Source of the DNA: JAOAFX01 sp965649105
GTDB taxonomy: Bacteria > Hydrothermota > Tepidihabitantia > SM23-42 > JAOAFX01
Direction: 5' to 3'
Assembly: GCA_965649105.1 (NCBI GenBank)
Contig: CBFGJP010000002.1
Span: 1-64,000, forward strand
DNA: 64,000 nt
Under the pieces are notes generated by a model. The model did not search any database. It had not been told where the DNA came from and saw only the letters and a list, made by a program, of their open reading frames with translations. Below are positions 1 through 9,614 of the stretch, in pieces. How positions within the stretch are numbered: position 1 is the first letter of the stretch; each line of letters opens with the position of its first letter. A program made the translations under genes and the position numbers.

Positions 1-96
1 TCACCCAAAAAATTACCTTCTCTGATATTCGTCATCCTGAGCTACCTCCAATTCTGGCGCCAATTCTTCATAGTTGACTCCTTTGCTATATTATAT
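1..96 (-). other. Window edge: two ribosome-binding-site-like starts, no clear gene
   Basis: Downstream of the GH13 gene on the minus strand. An AAGGAG at 79-84 precedes ATG 71, which opens a 9-codon ORF ending in TAG. A GGAGG at 45-49 precedes a second ATG at 35 in the same frame that runs out of the window. Either a tiny ORF before a real gene, or a gene start interrupted by a stop. Too short to identify. Confidence 0.2.
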
Positions 97-3000
97 TTAA
101 TAATTAAGTTTGGTCAAGTTATTTAAAAATTTTATAAATTGATAACCACTTGCAGATGATAAACTTAAGAATTGATTTGCCTTTGTCCAATAAGATTTGA
201 GTTCATCGGGTTGGGATTTGCGGGTTTCTTCTGCCTTTTGGCCGATAATAGAAATAAGTAATATAGAAAGCAATAATTCAAATCTTTCTTTATTGAACCA
301 CTCAATATTTTCATATGTGTGAACAAGCATAAAAATTTTGACTTCTGTTGACTTGAAAAAATTAGACAAAATTGATTTATCTTCAAAGATGGAATGCCCT
401 TGTTCAATAATAATTGCCAACGGTGTGTAAAGTATGGGATTTTTTAAATCTTGGGGTCTTTTTAAGATGTTCTCAACATATTGATGTAATGGAGATTCAA
501 ACTTAAGAAAATCAGAAATTCTTATATGGTCTCTTATTCTCGCAATCCTTTCAATGAGTTTCATACCTGCTAATGCCCAGTCAATATTTGAAAATCCATT
601 ACCATCTAAGAATTCAAACAATCTTTTTAAATCTTTATCCTGGTTATCCCATAATTCCTTGAATTCCATAAAAACACGGTATTTGTAGGCGCCAAGTTTT
701 ATAAACCATCCCTTTTCTGCAAGAATAATTGGGTCTACTAAATAAAAAAGATTTTCTTTGTTTTCTCTACAAAGATAATATACCCCTTCTTTAGAATGTA
801 AATTCAGTCCGGCACACAGGCTTTTCGTATAGAATCTTTCCGAACCTTTGACCCAACCTTGTGCTTCCTGGTAGCGATTATTATAAATGACCAGAATCCG
901 TTCGGATGCACTCCCATTTGAATATGCAAATACATCTTCGTTTATATTCCCATTATCATCAAAAAAATCATAAAGACAAAAATTTTCCACACCACTAAAT
1001 AAGGAGCGTTTTTTTAATAATGGAAATACCTCTTTTTCGTGCCGTTTGATGAGATATTCATCAACTTTCTCATCCCAGTAAGAGCGATAATATTCCATCC
1101 CATATTTTTCCTGAAATCCTTCAATCTGGGCATGTCCAAACATACATAAGCCCGGCATTGTTACCATCATTATACAAACACCGAAATATTTATCATCTTT
1201 ACCAAATTGCTGGGCTGCCGTCAATTCATCTGGATTGCTCATAAAATTCACAAATCTCCTTAAAATTTCTGGGTTATAATCAAGAACATTTTTCAAAACC
1301 TGATGGTATTCTTTATTTTGCTCCATTTTGAGCATATTCATAAAGGCACTGTTATACACTCGATGCATTCCAAGGTTTCTCACAAAATATCCTTCCATCA
1401 ACCAGAATGCTTCCGCAAGCAATAATGTATCAGGCGCTTCTTTTGTAATTCGTTCAATAACCTCGCGCCAGAATTCCTTAGGAAATAGTTTGTTAAATTG
1501 ACTGTTGGTCATACTGTATTCAGTCCTTGAAGGAATATCCCCGCCCTTGCCAGGTTCAGGAAACCACAATCTATGATAATGTTTCTTGGTCAGCGTCATT
1601 GCGGCATCAAGCCGGATGATGGATGATTTTTTTGCAATATCGATGATCTTTTTAATCACTGCTTCTCTAACTTCAGGTAAAAGAAAGTTCAACTGAGCTG
1701 TATCATTCCAGGGTGTGCTTGTGCCATCATTGCCATGATAAATATACCTAACCCGACCGGTTTTTTTCTCAATCAGTTTAAATACAACCGCAGCATCGGT
1801 CCTGTTATAATATCCATCTTCAATATAAATCTCTAATTCCGGATCTTCAGAAAGATTTGGACCGGTGAAACGATAATTAAAAAATGGAGGTGTATCACGC
1901 TGAATAAACCAATCTGGATGTTCCTTTATCCATCTTGAATCAATCGCTGTATGATTGGGCACCATATCAACTGCAATTCTGATGTTGAAGTTGAGTGCCC
2001 TCTGTTTTAAATTATTAAAAGCTATCTCCCCGCCTAAATCCTGGGCAACTACATAATCAAATATTGAATAAGCCGAGGCAATCGCTTCTTGATTACCACA
2101 AAGTTTTTTTATTTTTGCTGAAGCCTTACTTCTTTCCCAGATACCGATGAGCCAGATTGCATTGAATCCCCAATCACTCAATATCTTCAATTCTTCATCT
2201 GGAATCTCATCCAATCTTTTTATGTCTCTATTATACTTTTTGCTCAACTGGTACAGCCAAACATAAGTATGTTTAGCAATCATAACAACCTCTGGCATCC
2301 AATCTGTATCAGGGCTGAACCGGGGTTCATCAGAATGGATATCGGTATGAACTTCTGGGTTAGAAGAAAAGTCAGGAATGAGTGCTGGACCTGGACCCGA
2401 TGGCCTTTCTTTTTTCTCTTCACGGATATAATCAAGCGAGATAAGTATGCGAGCGGAAAGACGATCAACTAATCTCGGTGATAATATCAATTTCCAGTGT
2501 TCTTTTATGTATAATAATTGTTTGACAAGGGAATCGGGAGCGGCACGAATTGGAGATTTTAGGAGATCAACAAGAAATTGATGATAAGGTCCATAAACTG
2601 GTTGAGTCTTAAAAAACTCTTCGAGTTCAGAAATAACTTTTTGATATTCGGTTAAATTTTTCAATTTTTCATCATCAAATAATTCTTTGAATTGGAAAAA
2701 AGCTGGATTTTCATTTGCCAGGCTTAACATTAATATCTCCTGAAGTGTAATCAGTGTATTGGGTATGTTATCTGTGGTGCCCCTTAGATATTCATTTATT
2801 GTTTCTTTGCGGGAATAAACAGAAAGAGGTGGAAATAGTTTAACAAATACTTTTATTACATCAATCACTCCTTTTTTACCTATTTTTCTGTTTAGATAAT
2901 CAAGGGCCTTTTTGAATGCATCTGGATTTTTTTCTATCTGGTATCTCTGGACTACAAGGTGGAATATTTCATCAATAAGACCCATTGCGTTCAGATCGGC

Positions 3001-3168
3001 TGGACTTATCAGATCTTTTCCCTTATTTTTTCTATAATTATTCCATTTATCAGCAAATTTTTTTACTGAGGTAATGTCGATAAAAACTACATTACCGTTC
3101 AGTTGGAATAAAGATTTGTCAAACTTATATTTCTCGCGACATGCTTCACTAATATGAAATTCAAACAT
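97..3168 (-). CDS. GH13 (alpha-amylase family) glucanohydrolase with long helical flanks
   Basis: A 1023-residue cytoplasmic protein (no signal peptide) with a GH13 TIM barrel at about residues 295-700. Visible family motifs are DMVPNHT (401-407), the nucleophile in IRLDAAM (Asp521), the acid/base in LLAEAFW (Glu586) and a variant third motif NPDE (Asp647) where NHD is usual. About 290 residues before and 300 after the barrel are helical and not recognised. It probably acts on intracellular alpha-glucan or maltodextrin; hydrolase versus transglycosidase cannot be told. No glycogen genes are nearby. A TTGACA lies about 45 bp upstream but no good -10 box follows it. Confidence 0.85.
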   Translation of the reverse strand: MFEFHISEACREKYKFDKSLFQLNGNVVFIDITSVKKFADKWNNYRKNKGKDLISPADLNAMGLIDEIFHLVVQRYQIEKNPDAFKKALDYLNRKIGKKGVIDVIKVFVKLFPPLSVYSRKETINEYLRGTTDNIPNTLITLQEILMLSLANENPAFFQFKELFDDEKLKNLTEYQKVISELEEFFKTQPVYGPYHQFLVDLLKSPIRAAPDSLVKQLLYIKEHWKLILSPRLVDRLSARILISLDYIREEKKERPSGPGPALIPDFSSNPEVHTDIHSDEPRFSPDTDWMPEVVMIAKHTYVWLYQLSKKYNRDIKRLDEIPDEELKILSDWGFNAIWLIGIWERSKASAKIKKLCGNQEAIASAYSIFDYVVAQDLGGEIAFNNLKQRALNFNIRIAVDMVPNHTAIDSRWIKEHPDWFIQRDTPPFFNYRFTGPNLSEDPELEIYIEDGYYNRTDAAVVFKLIEKKTGRVRYIYHGNDGTSTPWNDTAQLNFLLPEVREAVIKKIIDIAKKSSIIRLDAAMTLTKKHYHRLWFPEPGKGGDIPSRTEYSMTNSQFNKLFPKEFWREVIERITKEAPDTLLLAEAFWLMEGYFVRNLGMHRVYNSAFMNMLKMEQNKEYHQVLKNVLDYNPEILRRFVNFMSNPDELTAAQQFGKDDKYFGVCIMMVTMPGLCMFGHAQIEGFQEKYGMEYYRSYWDEKVDEYLIKRHEKEVFPLLKKRSLFSGVENFCLYDFFDDNGNINEDVFAYSNGSASERILVIYNNRYQEAQGWVKGSERFYTKSLCAGLNLHSKEGVYYLCRENKENLFYLVDPIILAEKGWFIKLGAYKYRVFMEFKELWDNQDKDLKRLFEFLDGNGFSNIDWALAGMKLIERIARIRDHIRISDFLKFESPLHQYVENILKRPQDLKNPILYTPLAIIIEQGHSIFEDKSILSNFFKSTEVKIFMLVHTYENIEWFNKERFELLLSILLISIIGQKAEETRKSQPDELKSYWTKANQFLSLSSASGYQFIKFLNNLTKLNY

Positions 3169-3244
3169 TTTTATTGGGAATTAAATATATGAGATGAAAA
3201 AAGGTTTAATAATGTCAATTATGAAATTTTCAATAAAAAACTCC

Positions 3245-3478
3245 CTATGAATCTTTTTTTTCATATTTACTCAACTGTGCTTCAAGCTCTTGAATTTTCT
3301 CAACAAGTTTTTCCTTTTCCGCCTCTTTTTCTTTATATGCAATGCGCGTGAGCATGGCAAACGCAATTGCCATTAAAATAATTGCCCAGAATGGTGTGAA
3401 CCATTCAAAAATGTTAAATATATTAAACAACAATGCCAAGACGCCCAATAGAAAGATCAAAAGCGCCCAAATAGCCAT
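3245..3478 (-). CDS. Small membrane protein with C-terminal coiled coil
   Basis: A 77-residue protein: two hydrophobic helices (about residues 1-45), then a charged heptad-like tail rich in Lys and Glu ending KYEKKDS. The start is ATG 3478, behind AAGGGGG at 3482-3488. A longer frame from GTG 3514 would begin inside the -10 box of this gene's own promoter, so it is rejected. This resembles the short 'membrane plus coiled coil' proteins annotated as phage-shock or LapA-like, but no family is certain. Confidence 0.65.
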   Translation of the reverse strand: MAIWALLIFLLGVLALLFNIFNIFEWFTPFWAIILMAIAFAMLTRIAYKEKEAEKEKLVEKIQELEAQLSKYEKKDS

Positions 3479-3502
3479 AAAACCCCCTTTAATAATCGAT
3501 AA

Positions 3503-3530
3503 ATTATAATCCACTGTGATTTTTTGTCAA
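3503..3530 (-). promoter_or_regulatory. Promoter of the small membrane protein
   Basis: TTGACA (3525-3530), 16 bp, TATAAT (3503-3508) on the minus strand; predicted start near 3496, leaving an approximately 18-nt leader with a G-rich Shine-Dalgarno. Confidence 0.8.
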
Positions 3531-3544
3531 TACCAATTGTCAAT

Positions 3545-4540
3545 TTACTTTAACAAATAAAGCAAGATTAAGTTTAAAATGTATAAAAAGATAATGATGA
3601 GCGCATCTAAAGATACAGGCAGATGTTTCTTCTCTGCCCGATAAGTTAGACTGATTATCACTACTGCTGTTATAATTATCCCAAACAATGCAGAGATCTT
3701 GTGATTTTGACTTACCATAATTAAGATAGACCCCTTTGTATAAATAAAATCGATAATTCCCAGAATCGCAATGTTAAATATTGTACTACCCATTAGATTA
3801 CCCATTGCCAAATCTACTGCCTTACATCTCAACGCACCAAAGCAAACAATTGTTTCAGGCAGGGATGTAGAACAGGCGATGAATATATTACCTACAAATG
3901 TCTGTCCGAGCCCGGTTATTTCAGCAATACCCTCACCAATCTTTGGGAGGAATATTGCTGCGCCAATAACGAGGAATGCATTTATACTAAATAATGTGAT
4001 TGCTTTATTGAGTGTTATATCAGGGTAAAGTTCAATATTTTGATGATTAATATTTCCAGCGTTCTTCTTTTCATACTGGAAGATTAATCTCATCGCAAAT
4101 ATATATATAATAATAAAAATTAAACTATTCAAACCAACCCAACCGAATCTTGGCATATTTTCTTTTAAAGAGAGACTAACGATAACAATACTTAGTTGCA
4201 ATATTCCAAAACTCCCAGAAATTATGTGTCCTGTCTGGGCGAGACTTGAAATTGGCATTTTGCGATGAAATAAGTCAAGAAATGCGATTATCAACAGATT
4301 GAACACGCAACTTCCAATTAAATCGCCGGCTGCAATATCGGGTACCTGGGCATAAGTAACAGCACTGATTGAATTTACCATTTCAGGAAGGGAGGTAATG
4401 GAAGCGACCAGAATGAGTCCAATAAAGGTTCTGCCAAGCCCGCTTTTTTCTGCAATCACATCACTATAAAATGAAAGCCTTGTTCCAGCAAAAAAAATTA
4501 TAACGGTACATAAAAGCAAACCTGTAATTAAAAATAGCAT
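3545..4540 (-). CDS. Sodium/calcium (CaCA) family cation antiporter
   Basis: 331 residues, about ten membrane helices, with the two inverted alpha-repeats of CaCA exchangers: TSLPEMVNS followed by GDLIGSCVFN in the first half, and CSTSLPETIV followed by GNLMGSTIFN in the second. The Glu in each SLPE motif is the ion-coordinating residue of this family. It probably expels Ca2+ in exchange for Na+ or H+ (YrbG-like). The ATG is exactly 7 nt after the 3' end of the -10 box, so the message is predicted leaderless. Divergent from the peptidase/barrel gene, sharing a 78-bp promoter region. Confidence 0.9.
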   Translation of the reverse strand: MLFLITGLLLCTVIIFFAGTRLSFYSDVIAEKSGLGRTFIGLILVASITSLPEMVNSISAVTYAQVPDIAAGDLIGSCVFNLLIIAFLDLFHRKMPISSLAQTGHIISGSFGILQLSIVIVSLSLKENMPRFGWVGLNSLIFIIIYIFAMRLIFQYEKKNAGNINHQNIELYPDITLNKAITLFSINAFLVIGAAIFLPKIGEGIAEITGLGQTFVGNIFIACSTSLPETIVCFGALRCKAVDLAMGNLMGSTIFNIAILGIIDFIYTKGSILIMVSQNHKISALFGIIITAVVIISLTYRAEKKHLPVSLDALIIIFLYILNLILLYLLK

Positions 4541-4546
4541 AATGTG

Positions 4547-4574
4547 ATTATAATAATTTAAGCTATAAAGTCAA
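4547..4574 (-). promoter_or_regulatory. Leaderless promoter of the cation antiporter
   Basis: TTGACT (4569-4574), 16 bp, TATAAT (4547-4552), then six bases and the ATG at 4540, placing +1 on the A of the start codon. Confidence 0.85.
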
Positions 4575-4583
4575 TAACACTTC

Positions 4584-4611
4584 TTGACTCATTATGTATT
4601 TTAATTATAAT
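4584..4611 (+). promoter_or_regulatory. Leaderless promoter of the peptidase/barrel gene
   Basis: TTGACT (4584-4589), 16 bp, TATAAT (4606-4611), then six bases and ATG at 4618. An in-frame ATG at 4594 lies between -35 and -10 and so cannot be in the transcript. Confidence 0.85.
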
Positions 4612-4617
4612 AGAAAT

Positions 4618-7413
4618 ATGACCCCCTTGGTGTTGACTTTATTTTTCTTCAATCAATATTTTGGGCAAAACAAAATTCAATATCGTGATTTTAATTTCAA
4701 AATTCTTTCCAGCGAGCATTTTGAAATTTATTTTTACGCGGGTGGAGAAACTATTGCGCATTTTGCCCAGGATGTACTTGAAGATGGCTATGAACAATTG
4801 AGTAAAGATTTTGGCATCGAAGTTGAATTTCGTATTCCGGTGATACTTTATAATGCACCAAATCATTTTTCGCAGACAAATGTTACTCTCGAACTGATTG
4901 AAGAATCGGTTGGTGGTTTTACGGAAATTTTGAAAAATCGTATGGTGATACCATTTAATGGTGATTACGAAGAATTTCGCCATGTGCTCATTCACGAGTT
5001 AACGCATGTATTTGAGTTTGTAATTTTCTTTCCCTCAAAACTTGAGGCGCTATTGACGGGAGATCTTTTTTACTCAATACCGCTGTGGGTAATGGAAGGA
5101 TGTGCGGAGTTTTTTTCTCAGGGCTGGAATCTTGAGGCAGATATTTATATGCGGGATTTAATTATGCATAATCAGGTAATTCCATTATCAGATCTTGGCA
5201 ATTATGGTGGTTATATAATATATAAGGAAGGGCAGGCCTTTTATAATTATGTAAATATCAGATATGGCAGAGAGAAAATCAGTGAATTTATTCACCTTCT
5301 TAAATCAAAGAAAAATTTGGAAAATGCATTTGTCAGCGCGTTTGGTGTCAGTGTTGATGAATTCAATAAACGCTGGATTAAATTTTATCAATTACAATAC
5401 TGGCCCAAAGTTAAGCTTTCGGAAAATTTCGATAATTTTGCGCGTGTTGTCTATGACCATAAAAAAACCCGATCTTTCTATAATACGTCTTCCGCGATAT
5501 CTCCCAATGGTGATAAAATTGCATTTATCAGTGATCGTCAGGGAAATGTTGATTTGATTATAATATCAAGTATCGACGGTAGAATTCTGAAAAAACTCAT
5601 TCGTGCTGAATATTCTTCAGGCTATGAAGGTCTACATCTTTATCAAGGTGGCATTAGCTGGTCGCCAGACGAGAAATATATCTGTTTTGCTGCTAAGGCG
5701 CGGGGTGATGATGTCCTTTATATAGTAAATGCTCGAAGCGGAAGAGTGTATAAAAAATTTAAATTAAAACTTAACGGCATATACTCTCCAAAATTTTCAC
5801 CTGATGGGAAAAAGATTATATTCAGTGGACTTAAGGATTCCTATCTTGATATTTATCAAATTGAAATAGCCAGTGGCAGCGTTGAGAGAATAACAAACGA
5901 TATCTATGCAGATAAATTTCCTGTTATATTTTCAGAAGACCGAATTGCCTTTGTCTCAGACCGGCCGGATTCCAATGGAAATTATTATTATGGTAGTTAT
6001 GGTGTTTTCTTGAAAGAAGGAAACGACATTAAAAGACTCACGCCACGCGCAACCTACATAGCCTGGCCTTTGTTTAATGCGGACACAGGTATCTACTTCG
6101 TTGCTGATTATGACTCAGCCTATAATCTTTATTATTTTTCATTCAATGCGAATAAAATAGTTAGAAGAACAGATATCCTTACTGGGATTTATTATCCTTC
6201 CATTTCCAGAGATTTTCAAAAAATTGCATTCGGGTATTATAATGACTATGGCTATGATATTTGTGTTGTGAAAGAGCCACTCAAAAGTATGGTTGAATGT
6301 GATTCAATCGAAGTTGAAATTGCTGAAAATTCATATAGCGCAGGTGAGCTTAATAACGAAAAAATAAGAAAGTATCGCCTGAAATTTACGCTTGATTATA
6401 TTGTAGCAAGTGCTTCATATTATACACCACTTGGTTTCTCCGGAATGACCCAGATTGCCTTAAGCGATATCCTTGGTGACCATCTCATTCAATGCAGCAC
6501 TGACTTTTATGGGAGTTTATCTTCTTCAGACATATTTTTTGTTTACTGGTATTTGAAGAAAAGAATGGACTTCGGCTTTGCCTTTTATCAGTATTTGAAC
6601 TATTTTGCTTCAGGGAATGACCTTGTAATATGGCGTTATCTTGGTTTAGGTGGTATGGTCCAACATCCATTTACAAAATTTTTCCGAGCCGAACTCGGCC
6701 TTTATAAATACAAAATTTATGAAACAAAATGGGTCGATTTCTTTGACGATTTTTATTCTGATATATATACAGAAACTTCTTATAATTTCACATATCCTGA
6801 ACTTTCTTTCATTTTTGATAATGCAAAATGGGGTGATACCGGTCCCATAAATGGTGTGCGCACACGCATAACAGGATATACTACTATATTTAGTGATTTT
6901 GATATAAAGGTTGGTGTTTTCGACTACCGGCGATATTTTAGACTTTCGCCCAGGGCGAGTTTTGCCACCAGATTGGTTTTGGCAGGAAATTTTGGTAAAG
7001 AAGATGAACTCTGGTCAATAGGTGGTCCCGGTTCAATCCGGGGGTTTGATTATTATACATTTACTGGTACAGATTTAGGATTCTTTAATTTTGAATATCG
7101 TTTCCCATTTATAGACCGACTCAGACTGGCATTTCCAATACCCATGGAAATCAAAAATATCAGGGGAGTTCTGTTTGCTGACTTTGCGGGAATATATTCT
7201 GATTCATTTGATGTCTTTGAATCAGCAGAGGGGATTTTACCAGTTCGCCTCAAAGATGTAAAGATGGGGCTTGGATTTGGATTGCGCTTTAATCTACTTT
7301 TCGCAATATTCAAATTAGATTTTGCCCGTTCAAATGATCTGCAAAACTGGGTTGATGAAAAGGGCGAACCCTCAAAATGGAAATTTTATCTGACAATCGG
7401 CCCCGAATGGTAA
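4618..7413 (+). CDS. Exported zinc peptidase MA-like / TolB-type propeller / outer-membrane barrel fusion
   Basis: 931 residues from the leaderless ATG. A short hydrophobic N-terminus (TPLVLTLFFF) suggests export. Residues about 20-260 hold a gluzincin-like peptidase with HELTH (126-130) and a downstream Glu in WVMEGCAEFF. About 270-560 are WD40-like/TolB repeats (SPDEKYI, SPDGKKI, ISRDFQKI). About 600-931 look like a D15/Omp85-type beta barrel, with GGPGSIRGFDYYTF resembling the conserved RGF turn, and a terminal aromatic residue (PEW). Likely a surface or periplasmic protease anchored by its own barrel; substrate unknown. The solute-binding lipoprotein gene overlaps its stop codon by one base. 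Confidence 0.8.
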   Translation: MTPLVLTLFFFNQYFGQNKIQYRDFNFKILSSEHFEIYFYAGGETIAHFAQDVLEDGYEQLSKDFGIEVEFRIPVILYNAPNHFSQTNVTLELIEESVGGFTEILKNRMVIPFNGDYEEFRHVLIHELTHVFEFVIFFPSKLEALLTGDLFYSIPLWVMEGCAEFFSQGWNLEADIYMRDLIMHNQVIPLSDLGNYGGYIIYKEGQAFYNYVNIRYGREKISEFIHLLKSKKNLENAFVSAFGVSVDEFNKRWIKFYQLQYWPKVKLSENFDNFARVVYDHKKTRSFYNTSSAISPNGDKIAFISDRQGNVDLIIISSIDGRILKKLIRAEYSSGYEGLHLYQGGISWSPDEKYICFAAKARGDDVLYIVNARSGRVYKKFKLKLNGIYSPKFSPDGKKIIFSGLKDSYLDIYQIEIASGSVERITNDIYADKFPVIFSEDRIAFVSDRPDSNGNYYYGSYGVFLKEGNDIKRLTPRATYIAWPLFNADTGIYFVADYDSAYNLYYFSFNANKIVRRTDILTGIYYPSISRDFQKIAFGYYNDYGYDICVVKEPLKSMVECDSIEVEIAENSYSAGELNNEKIRKYRLKFTLDYIVASASYYTPLGFSGMTQIALSDILGDHLIQCSTDFYGSLSSSDIFFVYWYLKKRMDFGFAFYQYLNYFASGNDLVIWRYLGLGGMVQHPFTKFFRAELGLYKYKIYETKWVDFFDDFYSDIYTETSYNFTYPELSFIFDNAKWGDTGPINGVRTRITGYTTIFSDFDIKVGVFDYRRYFRLSPRASFATRLVLAGNFGKEDELWSIGGPGSIRGFDYYTFTGTDLGFFNFEYRFPFIDRLRLAFPIPMEIKNIRGVLFADFAGIYSDSFDVFESAEGILPVRLKDVKMGLGFGLRFNLLFAIFKLDFARSNDLQNWVDEKGEPSKWKFYLTIGPEW

Positions 7414-8615
7414 TGTGGTTATTGTTATTTATTTATTTAGGATGTGGTAATGTCAAAGAGCAGAAATGCGTTGTATACTTCTGGCATGTTATGGGTGGGC
7501 CGATCGGCAGAAAACTTGATGAGATGGTGCAGGAATTTAACAGGTTGCACCCTGAAGGTGAGATACGATCAGCCCAGATGGGTTCTTATGATGCCCTGGC
7601 GCAAAAACTTATGGGTGCCATTGCTTCAAATTCACCACCAACAATCGCTCAAATGTATGAATCATGGACCGACCAGTTTTTTAAAGCAGGATTTTTGGAA
7701 CCCCTGCAGAATTTTATTGAAAAAGATTCTTCTTTTGACCTTTTAGATTTTTTCCCGGTATTCATTGAAGATAATACCTTCGACTCAATAATTGTTACGC
7801 TCCCTTTTAACAAAAGTCTTCCGGTATTTTATTACAATGCAGCGGTATTGGATTCAGTGGGGATAGCAGCATTTCCTGAAAATTGGGTTGATTTCAGAAT
7901 TATGTGCGAAAAATTGAGAAAATTAAAAATTTGGCCTACATCCTGGCCCATAGATGTCTGGTATTTTGGTACAATGGTTTATCAAGAAGGTGGTGAGTTG
8001 TTCAATGAAAATACGAAAAGACCAATGTTTCATAGTGAACCAGGGGTCAGGGTGTTAGAATATCTGGTGGGTTTAGTGAAAGATAGTTTATTCTATCTCA
8101 ATCCGGGGTTTCAACGTCAGGACGAGTTCTTGAGCGGAAATGTGGCAACAATACCCGCCTCAATTGTCTCTTGGGTATTCTTAAAGGGCCGACCAAAATT
8201 TAAAATGGGGGTAGCACCATTCCCCGGTGGGAAAAATAAAAAAGTTGTGATCGCCGGCACTAATATTGGAATGTTTAAAAAAGCCAGTCCTGAACAAAAA
8301 AACCTTGCCTGGGAATTTATTCGATGGTTTCTGGAACCCGAGCAACAGATAAAATGGACAAAAGCAAGTTATTACCTACCTACCCGACAGAGTGTAATCA
8401 AATTTCCTGAATTTCAAGAATTTCTGAAAGAAAATCCCAACTATGACAGGATTGTTGCCCAGCTTGCTCTTGCAACCACCGAGCCTAAGTCAAAAGAATG
8501 GTTTACCGGCAGGATATATTTAAACGAAGCACTTGAAGAAGCCATGCGTCTTGAAAGAACGCCGGAACAGGCACTTGATAATGCCGCAAAAAGATTATTT
8601 GTTGACCTGGAGTGA
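7413..8615 (+). CDS. ABC-type extracellular solute-binding lipoprotein (family 1)
   Basis: 400 residues. ATG 7413 overlaps the previous stop codon (TAATG), and the product starts with a short lipoprotein signal, WLLLFIYLGC, with Cys11 as the lipid-attachment site. The body fits the maltose-binding-protein fold: VVYFWHVMGGPIGRKLDEMV near the start, AWEFIRWFLEPEQQ and a YYLPTR segment near the end, as in sugar/glycerol-3-phosphate binding proteins. No permease or ATPase gene is adjacent, so the transporter partner must be elsewhere. A start at 7377 is possible but would put extra polar residues before the signal. Confidence 0.85.
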   Translation: MWLLLFIYLGCGNVKEQKCVVYFWHVMGGPIGRKLDEMVQEFNRLHPEGEIRSAQMGSYDALAQKLMGAIASNSPPTIAQMYESWTDQFFKAGFLEPLQNFIEKDSSFDLLDFFPVFIEDNTFDSIIVTLPFNKSLPVFYYNAAVLDSVGIAAFPENWVDFRIMCEKLRKLKIWPTSWPIDVWYFGTMVYQEGGELFNENTKRPMFHSEPGVRVLEYLVGLVKDSLFYLNPGFQRQDEFLSGNVATIPASIVSWVFLKGRPKFKMGVAPFPGGKNKKVVIAGTNIGMFKKASPEQKNLAWEFIRWFLEPEQQIKWTKASYYLPTRQSVIKFPEFQEFLKENPNYDRIVAQLALATTEPKSKEWFTGRIYLNEALEEAMRLERTPEQALDNAAKRLFVDLE

Positions 8616-8617
8616 TT

Positions 8618-9585
8618 GTGGATTTTAAACCTGCAAGACTTGATACATTATCATTAGCAACATCAACAATAACAAGTATAATTTTGATTGTTCTATCTAT
8701 CTTTTTTTGGTAAACCGAATCCCGTACGGATGGTTATTCGCTATGTTATTGATTGCTATTCCTTTGGTTAGTTATCTTTTAAGCCCTAAAATTTATTACC
8801 TACAAGGTGGACAGTTTATCATTGAAAAAGTTATGGGCAAAAAGATCAAAATACCGATTAGTGAGATTGAAGGCATTTTTGCGGTTGAAGACTTTTATAA
8901 ATTGAAACCCGTGAGGTCAATCGGTAATGGTGGATTATTTGGTTATTATGGAATATATACTACAAAAGATTATGGGAATATTAACTGTCAATTAACAAGG
9001 TTGAAAAGGATTCTGATTATTAAATCAGAAAAAGGATATTACGCAATATCACCAGCGAAGACGGAAAGGCTATTTGAATTGTTCAAATCAATGAATGCTA
9101 TAACACTGACTAAAGAAATTTCGGAAGCCGAGCCAATACAAAAGAAGGCGAGTCCGTTGATATTATTAATTCCTGATACAATCGTCGCTCTTCCCTTGAT
9201 TATGATAATTTTACTTTATCCACAACTACCCGCTAATATTGCAATCCATTTTGATGCAAGTGGAACCCCTGACGGATGGGGTCCCAAAATTTCTTTTCTT
9301 TATTTTGGATTCATTCCCCAGGTAATAATTATGATAATATGCGCAATTTCATTCTTTGCTATGAGAAATAAATTCCGTAATGCAATGCCGGTTTATCTCT
9401 TGATAATTATGCTTTCATTGATCCAGCTCATAGTAGCTTATTTTTCATTTGATATATACTGGTTCAATGTGTACCAATCGCATTTGGCTCCTATGGGTTA
9501 TCTATTTATAATTTTTACCGGAGTATTTTTGGCCTTGTTAATTATCTACTATCGGAATTTAACAAAAAAAGAAGACCACAGATAA
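8618..9585 (+). CDS. Membrane protein with bacterial PH-like and DUF1648 domains, split by a frameshift
   Basis: Two overlapping frames together make one protein. The first, GTG 8618 to TAA 8713, encodes FKPARLDTLS followed by a membrane helix; the second, open from about 8707 (TTG), continues with a second helix (WLFAMLLIAIPLVSYLL), a PH-like domain (about 45-145 of the second frame) and a four-helix DUF1648 region (LPANIAIHFDASGTPDGWG). The switch falls in a run of seven T (8702-8708); one extra T would join the frames. Either a real inactivation, slippage, or a sequencing/assembly error. Starts 3 nt after the binding-protein gene stops. Confidence 0.7.
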
Positions 9586-9614
9586 TATTTTGTTAATTCC
9601 CAGAGCCATTATTA

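Noticed and set aside
4594..4617. ATG 4594 as start of the peptidase/barrel gene
   Set aside because: It lies between the -35 and -10 boxes; the ATG at 4618 coincides with predicted +1.
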